NCBI RefSeq assembly: GCF_016919065.1
Contig: NZ_JAFFQA010000006.1
Coordinates: 103,051 to 167,050, forward strand
Direction of reading: 5' to 3'
DNA: 64,000 nucleotides
Source of the DNA: Desulfobulbus rhabdoformis
GTDB taxonomy: Bacteria; Desulfobacterota; Desulfobulbia; Desulfobulbales; Desulfobulbaceae
Made by a program: the position numbers and the translations under genes. Under the pieces are notes generated by a model, which saw nothing but the letters and a program-made list of their open reading frames with translations, was not told where the DNA came from and did not search any database. Numbering within the stretch: position 1 is the stretch's first letter; each line of letters starts with the position of its first letter. Positions 54,858 through 63,737 of this stretch are shown piece after piece.

Positions 54858-56477
54858 ATGCTCCAAGCGACCAATATTGCGCTTTCCTACGGCAAGCGCG
54901 TTATCTTTAAAGACGTCAATATCAAATTTACCCATGGCAACTGCTATGGCCTGATTGGGGCCAACGGTGCGGGGAAATCGACCTTTTTAAAAATCCTTGC
55001 CGGACAGAAAGACGCAGATAAAGGTGACGTTTCCATCGATCCCAAAGAGCGGATAGCCGTTCTCCAGCAGGACCAATTCGCCTATGATGAGGAGACCGTG
55101 CTCAACACGGTTATCCGTGGGCACCAAAAATTGTACGATATTAAAATCGAGCGTGAAGCCCTCTATGCAAAGACCGAGTTGAGCGAAGAAGAAGGTATGC
55201 GCTGTGGAGATCTTGAGATCGAATTCGGCGAGATGAACGGCTACGAGGCCGAGTCGGACGCCTATGTTCTCTTAAGTGGTCTTGGCATCTCCGAAGAGAT
55301 GGGCGAGATGAAAATGAAAGAGCTCGATGGCGGTGACAAGGTGCGTGTTCTTCTGGCCCAGGCGCTCTTTGGCAACCCGGATATTCTCCTGCTCGACGAG
55401 CCTACCAACAACCTTGATGTTCAGTCCATTGCCTGGCTGCAGGAATTTTTAATCCGTTTTCCCAATACCGTGATCATTGTCTCCCATGATCGCCACTTCC
55501 TCAATCAGGTCTGTACCCATATGGCGGATATCGATTATGGCCAGATCAAGGTGTATGTCGGCAACTACGATTTCTGGTATCAGGCCAGTCAGCTCGCCCT
55601 TCAACAGCGGCAACAGGAAAACAAAAAAGCAGCAGCCAAGGTCGCTGAACTCAAGGAATTTATTCAGCGTTTTTCTTCCAATGCCTCCAAGGCAAAGCAG
55701 GCAACCTCGCGCAAAAAATTGCTTGATAAGATTACCGTGGATGACATGCCGGTTTCTTCCCGCAAGTATCCCTGGATCGCCTTTAAACCAGAGCGTGCCT
55801 GCGGCAATGTTATCCTGGAGGTCGATGGGCTCAGCAAAAAAATTGAAGGGGTGGATGTGCTCAAAGATCTAACCTTTTCAGTGAACAAGGGAGAAAAAAT
55901 AGGCTTTGTCGGCACCTACGGTTTGGCTAAAACCACACTGTTTCAGATTCTTGCGGGAGAATTAGAGCCGGACAGCGGCTCTTTTCGTTGGGGGCAAACC
56001 ATCACCACATCGTATTTCCCCAAGGAGAACAGTCAGTTTTTTAAAGACAACCTGCGCCTGCTCGACTGGTTTGGCGAGTTTATTCCACCAACGGAGAGTG
56101 AAAGTTACTCCCGCGGGTTCCTGGGCAGGATGCTGTTTTCTGGTGACGAAGTCGAAAAAAAGACCGGTGTCCTTTCCGGTGGAGAGAAGGTGCGCTGCCT
56201 CCTTGCCCGCATGATGCTCAGCGGGGCTAACGCATTGATTCTTGATGAGCCGACCAACCACCTGGATTTAGAGTCCATTACCTCATTGAACAACGGTTTG
56301 ATCGCCTTCCCAGAGGTTATTCTTTTCTCTTCCCACGATCACGAGTGCGTTGCCACTGTTGCCAATCGCATCATTGAGCTGGGTCCTCAGGGAGTCATCG
56401 ATAAGATGATTTGCTACGACGATTATTTAGAAGATGCGGCCATTGCAGAGCAACGGGAAGCGATTTACGCTAAGTAA
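54858..56477 (+). CDS. ABC-F family ATPase (YbiT-like)
   Basis: 539 residues with two ABC domains and no membrane part, closest in pattern to E. coli YbiT (HMADIDYGQIKVYVGNYDFW). The first domain has Walker A GANGAGKST and LLLDEPTNNLD. The second has LSGGEK and LILDEPTNHLD, but a deviant Walker A, GTYGLAKTT (55911-55937), with Ala in place of the last Gly. The linker between domains binds the ribosomal E-site. It probably regulates translation. Confidence 0.93.
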   Translation: MLQATNIALSYGKRVIFKDVNIKFTHGNCYGLIGANGAGKSTFLKILAGQKDADKGDVSIDPKERIAVLQQDQFAYDEETVLNTVIRGHQKLYDIKIEREALYAKTELSEEEGMRCGDLEIEFGEMNGYEAESDAYVLLSGLGISEEMGEMKMKELDGGDKVRVLLAQALFGNPDILLLDEPTNNLDVQSIAWLQEFLIRFPNTVIIVSHDRHFLNQVCTHMADIDYGQIKVYVGNYDFWYQASQLALQQRQQENKKAAAKVAELKEFIQRFSSNASKAKQATSRKKLLDKITVDDMPVSSRKYPWIAFKPERACGNVILEVDGLSKKIEGVDVLKDLTFSVNKGEKIGFVGTYGLAKTTLFQILAGELEPDSGSFRWGQTITTSYFPKENSQFFKDNLRLLDWFGEFIPPTESESYSRGFLGRMLFSGDEVEKKTGVLSGGEKVRCLLARMMLSGANALILDEPTNHLDLESITSLNNGLIAFPEVILFSSHDHECVATVANRIIELGPQGVIDKMICYDDYLEDAAIAEQREAIYAK

Positions 56478-56498
56478 TCTCTGATGCAACCAACATAC

Positions 56499-56525
56499 GC
56501 AGGCGCCCTATTCGGGGGCGTCTGC
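56499..56525. terminator. Hairpin between ABC-F and nudC
   Basis: GC-rich stem GCAGGCGCCC with GGGGGCGTCTGC and a 5-nt loop, just after the ABC-F stop and overlapping the last codons of the opposing nudC. There is no T-run. Confidence 0.4.
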
Positions 56526-57317
56526 ATTTGCCTCCCCCTCCCTCCCTTTTCTTTTTTGCGCAAGCACCGCATCTATCAACTGGCGTGAGAGTGTCATCGG
56601 ATCTGGAAGTTGCGGCAGATGGAAGATGGAATACCAATCCGCTGCCTCAATCTCGTTGGGATCAAGCCGCAAACTCCCGCCTGCATAGTCAGCGGTAAAG
56701 GCAACCATGAGTGAATTGGGAAAGGGCCAGGGCTGGCTGCGAAAATAGCGCAAGTTTTGGATTTTTATCCCTACTTCCTCATGTACCTCCCGATGTACGC
56801 ATTGTTCCAAAGTTTCCCCAGGTTCAACAAATCCGGAAAGTGCACTGAACATCCCTGGCTTAAAGTGAAAACCACGGGCAAGCAGTATTTGATCGCCCCG
56901 AGAAATAAGCACCATAATAGCAGGTGATATCCGCGGATAAAAATGCAGGGAGCAGGTTGGACATTCCATGGCAAAAAGATCTCTTCCGCGCATGGTGGGC
57001 CTACCACATTTCCCGCAAAACCTATGCGTTGCCAGCCAGTCAAGCAGTTGCACCGCTCGACCAGCAAGCACATACGCCTCATTTCCCCCCAAAGTATGAA
57101 GAGCACGCAACGGTACCAGCTCATGGGGAATGTGCGGCAGGGTGTCCAGCTCCGCTGTCATACAGTTTCTCCCCTGCCACTCCCCAACCGGAAGCAGGTT
57201 TTCAACGGCACCAAAGTGTTCTGCCCGGCCAAAAGGAAAGAGCGCTTGTAAAGTGGTCGTACCGGTGGTCAATATGTGTTTGCGATAACGCAAAATCCAG
57301 TATGCTTCGTCGTTCAT
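56508..57317 (-). CDS. nudC: NAD(H) pyrophosphatase / RNA NAD-decapping hydrolase NudC
   Basis: 269 residues (E. coli NudC 257). The zinc ribbon has CGKCGRPT and CPTC, and YPRISPAIMVLI follows. The Nudix box reads GFVEPGETLEQCVHREVHEEVGI, and the NudC-specific SQPWPFPNSLM motif follows. It cleaves NADH and removes NAD caps from RNA. It is convergent with the ABC-F gene. Confidence 0.95.
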   Translation of the reverse strand: MNDEAYWILRYRKHILTTGTTTLQALFPFGRAEHFGAVENLLPVGEWQGRNCMTAELDTLPHIPHELVPLRALHTLGGNEAYVLAGRAVQLLDWLATHRFCGKCGRPTMRGRDLFAMECPTCSLHFYPRISPAIMVLISRGDQILLARGFHFKPGMFSALSGFVEPGETLEQCVHREVHEEVGIKIQNLRYFRSQPWPFPNSLMVAFTADYAGGSLRLDPNEIEAADWYSIFHLPQLPDPMTLSRQLIDAVLAQKRKGREGEANADAPE

Positions 57318-57665
57318 TTCGTTATTCTACTCTTTTTCTTCTTTCCCCTGAGTGTTCCTACATCCCAAAGTACCACTCCCTCTGCGTAAACCAAGGGGAA
57401 ATTGCAACTTTGCCGGAACAGTGCACTACAGTCGCAAAACAACACCATTCGTCCGCCGCACAGGGTCCTAATGACGCTACTTTACATGCGTCTCTTTAGG
57501 GAATCCGTCAATGACCACCTGAGAAAACTCTGCGATTATAGCCGGTTAGAGGTCTTCAGTTTTCTGGCATCAAAGATGCTTAGGCAAAGCTAAGTTTAAT
57601 TGGACAGTCTTTAAAAGACCTTCATGGTTCACATCATGCATTCAAGGAAGACAAGGAGGTGCTCT
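57318..57665. other. Intergenic region nudC / DUF5320 gene
   Basis: 348 bp between divergent genes with no supported frame. I see no clear promoter boxes, hairpins or repeats in it beyond the strong ribosome site of the DUF5320 gene at its right end. Confidence 0.4.
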
Positions 57666-57995
57666 ATGCCACGAGGAGACGGGACGGGTCCTATGGGTAT
57701 GGGATCAATGACTGGTTGGGGAAGTGGATTCTGCACGGGAGGCACCGGCGCAGGGTTTGGCGGAAGAATGGGCTTTGGGCAAGGGCAGTTTGGGGGACGT
57801 CGCCGTGGGGCAGGCCGCGGCTTTGGTCGTGGTTTCTCCCAAAGTGGATACGCGCAGGGAGCCATGGGAACAGCGCCCCCCTTCTCTGTTGAAAATCAGG
57901 AACAAATATTGAAAAATCAGGCTAATGCCTTAGAGACGCAACTGCAACAGGTACAAAGCAAGTTAGCTGCAATGGCTCAAACGAAAGGCGACTAA
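57666..57995 (+). CDS. Glycine-rich DUF5320 protein
   Basis: 109 residues. MPRGDGTGPMGMGSMTG is the hallmark DUF5320 start. A Gly/Arg/Phe-rich central region and a short coiled-coil C terminus (ENQEQILKNQANALETQLQQVQSKL) follow. AGGAGGTG before ATG 57666 selects this start over 57624. The family is common in anaerobes, often near ATPases of the Mrp/NifX dinitrogenase-iron-molybdenum-cofactor-related clusters. No such partner is here. Function unknown. Confidence 0.88.
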   Translation: MPRGDGTGPMGMGSMTGWGSGFCTGGTGAGFGGRMGFGQGQFGGRRRGAGRGFGRGFSQSGYAQGAMGTAPPFSVENQEQILKNQANALETQLQQVQSKLAAMAQTKGD

Positions 57996-58101
57996 TTCAA
58001 GAGAACAGGCGTAAATGCGCCACCAAAATGACTCCGGCAACTCTCACTGCATCGCCTGAGGGGGATACGATGGCATGCAGAAGCGAGGTGTTGGAGTTAG
58101 G

Positions 58102-58136
58102 AGAGTGGGTTTGGTTTAGCCGAGCCCACTCTTTTT
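58102..58136 (+). terminator. Terminator downstream of the DUF5320 gene
   Basis: AGAGTGGG (58102-58109) pairs with CCCACTCT (58125-58132), followed by a T-run. It lies 107 nt after the DUF5320 stop. Confidence 0.75.
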
Positions 58137-58172
58137 AATGCTGAAAAAAGGATTCTGCATCACCATCTTAAA

Positions 58173-58290
58173 TTGCCCTGGCCTCTGTCGTTTCGACCGG
58201 CAGGGAGGATTCCCAGAAAAAGAAAAGAATCCTCTTTTAATTTCGAAAAGACAACATTCCAAAGAGTGTTTAATCCCGAGGCCAGGGCAA
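58173..58290. repeat. Nested inverted-repeat element
   Basis: The outer pair TTGCCCTGGCCTC (58173-58185) and GAGGCCAGGGCAA (58278-58290) is perfect over 13 bp. Inside it the pair GAGGATTC (58205-58212) / GAATCCTC (58227-58234) is perfect over 8 bp. No open frame is inside. It could be a structured RNA or a small mobile palindromic element. Confidence 0.75.
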
Positions 58291-58473
58291 AATTGATGGT
58301 CACATAAAAAGGAAGGTACAGAGTTCGAAACGTCGTTCTCAAGAACCTTACGAGAACAACATCGTTGACTCGTCTTCGAATATGTTTGCCCTCTCTTAGA
58401 CCCGATGCATTTTAAATGAGAGATAGAATAATTCTATCGTAAATACGCAGTCACCCTCAATTCCTTTTACAGG

Positions 58474-59196
58474 TTAATGGGTAACTTTGTTTTTCCCCCC
58501 CACTGCCCGCCAGGTATTATGTCCTGTTGATTCAACGGGGACCACTGCACGGCCTGCCCATAAACGTGGCCGCAGCCAATTCTGGGTATCCACCACATCC
58601 TCTTTTCCAGTGGCCAGGGCATTTCGATCAATGGAAAGCACATGCATCCCCTCGGCTTCCAACTCTGCCACAGTAACAGGGTTGGCGATCGTTCGCAGTT
58701 TGCCGAACTCGATAAAGCGTCCACACCAACCAGAGATGGTCAAACCGACGCCGGCGGTTGCACCGATAATCCCGTCGTTAGTCCCTCCATGGCCTGAAAG
58801 ATGAAAACCGTTGACTGCCTGCATAGCCTCTTTCTGACTGACAATGCGTGAAGAGGCACTGCGACCAAACTCAAGGAGCTGTTCGGTTTTCTGGCCGTCC
58901 ATAGGGACGACACAGAGTCCTGGGTCGCTCCCGTGAATAAAATGCTCCTGAATATGAGCACTACCCAGCTCTATTAACTCCTCGACCTGTGAGGGTTCGA
59001 CAGCATCGAGAATCAAACACGCAGAAGAGTTTTGCGATGTATAGGGGATTCCCTCAAGCACCGGCAACTGCTGTCGTATAACGCCAAAAAGTTCTATGCC
59101 TGCAGGAATTTTGTCTACAAACCAGCGAGCAAATTTCCCGGTGCCGCGATCGGCTCCGACAACATCGGTATCATCAAACCCCACATACACTCTCAT
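58474..59196 (-). CDS. TiaS-like protein (tRNA-Ile2 agmatidine synthase homologue, short bacterial form)
   Basis: 240 residues. The N terminus MRVYVGFDDTD...DRGTGK follows the TiaS pattern (GIDDTDS..GGCTT). GIPYTSQNSSACLILDA matches the TiaS IPxKTRGNaAV position, and GTNDGIIGATAGVGL matches the TiaS RGxIGAlAAiG segment. Archaeal TiaS is about 420 residues; the OB fold and zinc ribbon that hold tRNA are missing here. Bacteria use TilS for this modification, so a different reaction is likely. It is the last gene of the TonB-ECF operon (3 nt after the S component). Confidence 0.65.
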   Translation of the reverse strand: MRVYVGFDDTDVVGADRGTGKFARWFVDKIPAGIELFGVIRQQLPVLEGIPYTSQNSSACLILDAVEPSQVEELIELGSAHIQEHFIHGSDPGLCVVPMDGQKTEQLLEFGRSASSRIVSQKEAMQAVNGFHLSGHGGTNDGIIGATAGVGLTISGWCGRFIEFGKLRTIANPVTVAELEAEGMHVLSIDRNALATGKEDVVDTQNWLRPRLWAGRAVVPVESTGHNTWRAVGGKNKVTH

Positions 59197-59199
59197 TGT

Positions 59200-59754
59200 T
59201 TAGTCCTCAATATGAAAACGCAATTGATTGCCATCTGGTGCGCAAACACCGTAGGCTTCTATTTTTTTTAGAACGGAGGGGATCGCCACCCCGCCAGCAG
59301 CACCAAAGACGATATTGCCGATGGACTTGATCAGTCCATGCTGTATCAATACCTCAAGGTTCATTCCCATGAGCATTTCAATGCCAAAGCCAATAGCAAA
59401 CTGGGTGATACCAGCCATTACGCCTGCCAGCATGCAGAAGACAATTGAGCGAAACATCCCTGGGTAAATCATGGCCATCAGATCTACTGTCACCCCGGGC
59501 AGGACAAATTTCAGCACGAGAAGCGGCCCTCCATGCCCCATACCCAAGGTCAGTGCCAAAAGTCCACTGAGAAAGCCACAGAGTGTGGCAGCCCAGCGAA
59601 AGGATACGCAGCCCCGGGCAACCAATAGAAAAAACACGGAAAAGAGCATGGAATGTCCTGGGATTTTTAAATGTAATCGCAGGGCAGCGCGTGCACATAC
59701 AATAAATACAGCGCAAAATCCGATAAATATGGAATCACGCAGGCTACATTTCAT
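59200..59754 (-). CDS. ECF transporter S component (substrate-binding membrane protein)
   Basis: 184 residues with about five to six hydrophobic helices, a size typical of ECF S components. It has FCAVFIVCARAALRLHLKIPGHSMLF at the start, a GHGGPLL loop, and IKSIGNIVFGAAGGVAIPSVLKKI at the end, which may contact the EcfT module. It starts 7 nt after the fused ECF gene. It captures the substrate. The conserved-looking His residues (PGHS; GHGG) hint at a polar or metal-bearing ligand, but the substrate is unknown. Confidence 0.75.
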   Translation of the reverse strand: MKCSLRDSIFIGFCAVFIVCARAALRLHLKIPGHSMLFSVFFLLVARGCVSFRWAATLCGFLSGLLALTLGMGHGGPLLVLKFVLPGVTVDLMAMIYPGMFRSIVFCMLAGVMAGITQFAIGFGIEMLMGMNLEVLIQHGLIKSIGNIVFGAAGGVAIPSVLKKIEAYGVCAPDGNQLRFHIED

Positions 59755-59761
59755 TGTTTAT

Positions 59762-61816
59762 TTATTCTCCAGGCCAATACGTTCGATGGGGTAAACAGCC
59801 AAAATCCCGGTTACGGGCGGCCAAAGCGATTTCATCTGCCAGAGCCAAGGTGCGAATCAAGGTGGGCACCAGCAAGCAGTGGAGCCAGTCTGCCCAGGCG
59901 CGGGGATGACGTAGATCCCGCAGAAACAGTCGGGCGCCGCGTAAAATTTGAATTTCCCTAATTTCCCGCATCTCTGCAAGAAGCATGGGGAGAAAGCGTA
60001 AACAGACGGAAAAAACAAAAGCCAGGCGCGGGGAGAGAAAACGGCCGATAACCCTGGCTGTCTCTCTGGGGTTACTGATTTTCATAAATATGATCCCTGG
60101 CCAAAATCCAAGGAAGAGCTGCCAGGCCATGAGCAAGCCGGGGTTTATTCCCTGAGTGCCTCCGAAACGCAACATATAGAGGGCAACCACCAAACCACTT
60201 TGCCACAAAAAAAAACTCATACTCTTCTGCAGTAGTCGCAGGGGCTTGGGTGCAACCAGAGCAATCAACAAACCGTTGATCGAACTCAGCAAGGCCAGGA
60301 TAAATGCGCCTTTTGCCATAAAGGCCAAACAGGAGAGAACAGTACAGCAAACAAGCAGCTTTCCTGAAGACATTGCTGCCTTGTTGTCCTCAATCCCGTA
60401 CCAGGCCCACTTGTTGTTTCCTTTTTTTGTGGTGTTCTCTCCACTTAGCTGCGGTTGCTCTACTTGCCCAAGGAGGCAGACCCGATCAGCCCAGGCCGTA
60501 GATGTCGCAGGATCATGGCTGGTCCAGACCACTGTAAGTTTTCGCTCCCTGCACTCACGTTGGATCAAATGGATAACCCGCTTGGCACTGGCTTTGTCCA
60601 GACCGGCAAAGGGATCATCTAACAGTAGGACCTGAGGCTTTCCCGCAAGGACCGAAGCCAATCCAACCAGATGCTTTTGGCCATAGCTTAAAAAATGCGG
60701 TGAGGTGGCGTGCAACTGATCAATGCCCAGATGCTTGAGCAAATGATGCACCCGTTTGTCCAAATCATCGCCTTCTAATCCACAGCGTTTTCCCCCAAAA
60801 GCCACCTCCTCAAAAACCGTGGTTTCAAAAAGTTGCTTTTTAGGGTCCTGGAGCAAATATGCCAAGCGCCCCTGCACGGTACACAAAGTAGGAGAGGCCC
60901 CTAGAAATAAAATCTTTCCGTGTTCTGGTTCGGCAAGTCCTGCCAGGCACCGCATCAACGTTGTTTTGCCAGCCCCATTCTCTCCCAGAATGGCCATCCC
61001 CTGTCCTTGGCAGAGATCAAAGTCAAAGGTCAACTGGCGGGAAGGGCTGGCGAACAGTCGAACATTTTGCAGGGAAAAGACTACATCGTCAGCATAACAT
61101 TTGTCGTGCCTGTTGATTGCAGTGATCGTATTCTCTTTCTGGGCAGTGGTCGCATTGTCACCACCTCTTATTTTTTTTTCACCGCCGGTGTGCAGGCGTC
61201 CGTTCTTATCCATCTCCCAGAGCACATTAACAACCGGACGAACAATAGGGCCCAGATGCTCTGAGACAAGTATCGCTTTACCCTGAGACTTCCACTCATC
61301 TATGAGCTGCAGCACTTGTTGCCGCCCCGAAGGATCAAGTTGGGCTATGGGTTCATCCAGCAAGATGACATCCGGTTCACAGACCATCTGCCCGGCAATG
61401 CAACTTCGGTATTGCTGTCCCATGGAGAGGCGATCTACAGGAAAAGACAGAGGACGATCCACACCGAGCGTAGCCAGGGCATCTTCTACGGCAGCCTTCA
61501 TCTTTTCAGGTACAAGGCATCGGTTTTCAAGGCCAAAAGCGACATCGGCTCCCAGGGTTGCATAAAGCAACTGAGTGGCAGGACGCTGCATCACCAGCCC
61601 CACACTTCCATTAAGCGTTCGCTGTCCCCTCCTGGTTCCCTGTGGCAGCAGGCCGCGAAGGGCAAGCAGTAAGGTCGACTTACCACAACCTGTCGGCCCT
61701 TCTAAAAGAGTGCAGGTTCCCGGAGCAATAGCCAGAGAAATATCCCGGAGGACGAAGTCATCCGCACCGGGATAGGCATAACTAAAGTTGTTCAAAAAAA
61801 TAAGTGGCTCTGCCAT
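59762..61816 (-). CDS. Fused ECF transporter energising module (EcfA-EcfA-EcfT)
   Basis: 684 residues. ABC domain 1 (about 1-225) has GPTGCGKST, LSMGQQ and LLLDEP. ABC domain 2 (about 235-460) has GENGAGKTT, LSYGQK and LLLDDP, where the catalytic Glu is replaced by Asp. The EcfT membrane domain (about 485-684) has the coupling motif ILRGARLF and later ADEIALAARNRDFG. A-A-T on one chain is less common than separate subunits. It drives uptake through the S component downstream. It lies 19 nt after the receptor gene. Confidence 0.92.
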   Translation of the reverse strand: MAEPLIFLNNFSYAYPGADDFVLRDISLAIAPGTCTLLEGPTGCGKSTLLLALRGLLPQGTRRGQRTLNGSVGLVMQRPATQLLYATLGADVAFGLENRCLVPEKMKAAVEDALATLGVDRPLSFPVDRLSMGQQYRSCIAGQMVCEPDVILLDEPIAQLDPSGRQQVLQLIDEWKSQGKAILVSEHLGPIVRPVVNVLWEMDKNGRLHTGGEKKIRGGDNATTAQKENTITAINRHDKCYADDVVFSLQNVRLFASPSRQLTFDFDLCQGQGMAILGENGAGKTTLMRCLAGLAEPEHGKILFLGASPTLCTVQGRLAYLLQDPKKQLFETTVFEEVAFGGKRCGLEGDDLDKRVHHLLKHLGIDQLHATSPHFLSYGQKHLVGLASVLAGKPQVLLLDDPFAGLDKASAKRVIHLIQRECRERKLTVVWTSHDPATSTAWADRVCLLGQVEQPQLSGENTTKKGNNKWAWYGIEDNKAAMSSGKLLVCCTVLSCLAFMAKGAFILALLSSINGLLIALVAPKPLRLLQKSMSFFLWQSGLVVALYMLRFGGTQGINPGLLMAWQLFLGFWPGIIFMKISNPRETARVIGRFLSPRLAFVFSVCLRFLPMLLAEMREIREIQILRGARLFLRDLRHPRAWADWLHCLLVPTLIRTLALADEIALAARNRDFGCLPHRTYWPGE

Positions 61817-61835
61817 GGGAAGAACAGTTCACCTC

Positions 61836-63737
61836 TTAGAATTTGTAGACCAGCCCGGCGTAAAGCAGACGACCGGGTTGCGGCAGGCCGTAGCTCTCTT
61901 CATAATTTTCGTCAAAGAGATTGTCGACGCCTCCATAGATTTCAAGAGGGGTGGTTGGTATTTTCTGGCTGAGTTTCAGATTAACAAGGGTAAAGTCACC
62001 CAGTTCTTTTTTCTGGGTCTCTGTTTTTTTGTCGTAGAGATATTGATTTGCTACATAAATAACTTCACCGGAAACACGTAGGCCAACGTCAAATGTGTAC
62101 TGACCATCCAAGGTCGCCTTCCACTCAGGGCGGTATTGCAGATCATCCCGGGTGCTGCCGCTTGATCGATCTTCAGTTTGCATCCAAGTCAAGCCACAAC
62201 GAAGACGAAGATTGTCAAGGGGCTCCATGCTTAGGGTAGACTCAATGCCATAAAACCTAAGATCCTGGTAATTTCTATATATAGAAGTAGTATCCTTTTC
62301 GATGTAGTCGGTGGCATCGATGAGAAAGCCGGTCAAATCAAGCTTCGTCGTCGCACTTAATTGCTGTTCGGCACCGATTTCATAGTGGGTGGTGATCTCC
62401 GTATCAAGGTCTTCGTTGCCAGCACCCACTGTGTAGAGTTGCTTAAGCGAAGGAAAACGGATTTTTCGGGCATGATTGGCCTTGATCCTCGTTGAATCGG
62501 TGAGATCATAATAGGTGCCGATCATGTACGTAAAATCATTGTCATCTTTTTCATTCCTATCTTGAAAATGATGACCATATCCAAGAACAAGATGCCATCT
62601 CTCACTCAGCGCACGTTGATACTCAAGGGCAACCGAATAGGTGGAGAGGTCCTCATCACTGTCGATGGGATCTGTCACACCAATCTCAAACCCATCAGCT
62701 TCCCAGGATTCCTGCTCACCGGTCAGGCCCAAAGTCAGCCGGGAATCATCTGCAAAGGTGTAACCAGCCTGGGCATGGGCACCGGCGAGCTCAACCTCAG
62801 AGTCCTGATGATACGAACCTTTTTTGGTTTGGCTGTCATAGGTTGGGCCGTCATACCCGTTTTCTTCGGTGTCAGTCTGGCTGAAATACACCCAGGCCCG
62901 ATAATCCCATGGCCCGGCCCCCTGATGAGCAAAAGCGGCCTGTACCATGGTCGAACTCATGTCATCGATGCGCTCATACTTTGCTTTTTTATTGGCAAAG
63001 TCATCGATGCCCGCATTGGTGATGGGAGGTTTGCCGTTTTCTCCAGTAACGCGACTCAAAGTCAAACCAAGCGTATTTTCATCAGTCAGGGCATAACTCA
63101 TATTGCCAAAGAAACTGACCCGGTCGCGATCGGAGTTAAGCCGTTCGTCGTCCCCCTGGTCACCTGCTGCAGTAAAATTATCACTTAAAGGAAAATAGTT
63201 GCGGGTCTGCATGCCGACATTGCCGTAAAAACTCAGTTTGTCGTTGCCTCCGAAAAGACCGCTATTTAGCTCATAGAGATCGCCGCTGCCAATCTTGCCG
63301 TCTATGCGGCCATGCACACCATCTCCTCCAGCCTTGGTGATAATATCGATAACCGCTCCATTGCCACCCGACCCGTAGAGAACAGAACTCCCCCCAGAGA
63401 GTACCTTGATCTCTGAGATAATTTCCGCAGGAATGACCGTGGGGTCGAACTGACCATCATTGGTGTTGCGAATGGGGATGCCATTTAAAAAGAGGTGAAC
63501 ATGGCGAGTACGAAACCCGCGGACATCAATACGTGGCGTTCCTTCGGCGCCTTCGCGGACGTTAAGGCCCGGTACCAGTTCCAGGGCTTGATCCAGTGTT
63601 GAGGCCCCACTCGCCTCAATATCGGCTTGGGTAACCCGATAGACCGTTCCAGCCTGTTCGCTCGTAGCTATTTTCTCGGCATTGACAACAACTTCACCCA
63701 GAGTATAGGCCCCCTGCTCTACTACAGCAAATCCCAT
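61836..63737 (-). CDS. TonB-dependent outer-membrane receptor
   Basis: 633 residues. TonB box EVVVNA is near residues 15-20. The plug domain follows (TQADIEASGASTLDQALELVPGLNVREG; RGFRTRHVHLFLNGIPI; VLSGGSSVLYGSGGNGAVIDI). A 22-strand barrel ends in terminal Phe (LLYAGLVYKF), the outer-membrane insertion signal. No signal peptide is seen: the ATG is only about 10 codons before the mature-like start, and the upstream in-frame codons reach a stop at 63813-63815 without a hydrophobic stretch. It heads the ECF operon. Confidence 0.92.
   Translation of the reverse strand: MGFAVVEQGAYTLGEVVVNAEKIATSEQAGTVYRVTQADIEASGASTLDQALELVPGLNVREGAEGTPRIDVRGFRTRHVHLFLNGIPIRNTNDGQFDPTVIPAEIISEIKVLSGGSSVLYGSGGNGAVIDIITKAGGDGVHGRIDGKIGSGDLYELNSGLFGGNDKLSFYGNVGMQTRNYFPLSDNFTAAGDQGDDERLNSDRDRVSFFGNMSYALTDENTLGLTLSRVTGENGKPPITNAGIDDFANKKAKYERIDDMSSTMVQAAFAHQGAGPWDYRAWVYFSQTDTEENGYDGPTYDSQTKKGSYHQDSEVELAGAHAQAGYTFADDSRLTLGLTGEQESWEADGFEIGVTDPIDSDEDLSTYSVALEYQRALSERWHLVLGYGHHFQDRNEKDDNDFTYMIGTYYDLTDSTRIKANHARKIRFPSLKQLYTVGAGNEDLDTEITTHYEIGAEQQLSATTKLDLTGFLIDATDYIEKDTTSIYRNYQDLRFYGIESTLSMEPLDNLRLRCGLTWMQTEDRSSGSTRDDLQYRPEWKATLDGQYTFDVGLRVSGEVIYVANQYLYDKKTETQKKELGDFTLVNLKLSQKIPTTPLEIYGGVDNLFDENYEESYGLPQPGRLLYAGLVYKF

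Larger units (their letters stand above)
57996..58473. other. Intergenic region DUF5320 / TiaS-like gene
   Basis: 478 bp between the convergent DUF5320 and TiaS-like genes. It contains the terminator at 58102-58136 and the nested inverted repeats at 58173-58290. The last 180 bp hold a further short pair, GTTCTC / GAGAAC, near 58335-58355. No gene is supported. Confidence 0.5.

Noticed and set aside
57402..57593. 63-codon frame between nudC and the DUF5320 gene
   Set aside because: No ribosome site and no recognisable protein pattern; length is expected by chance.
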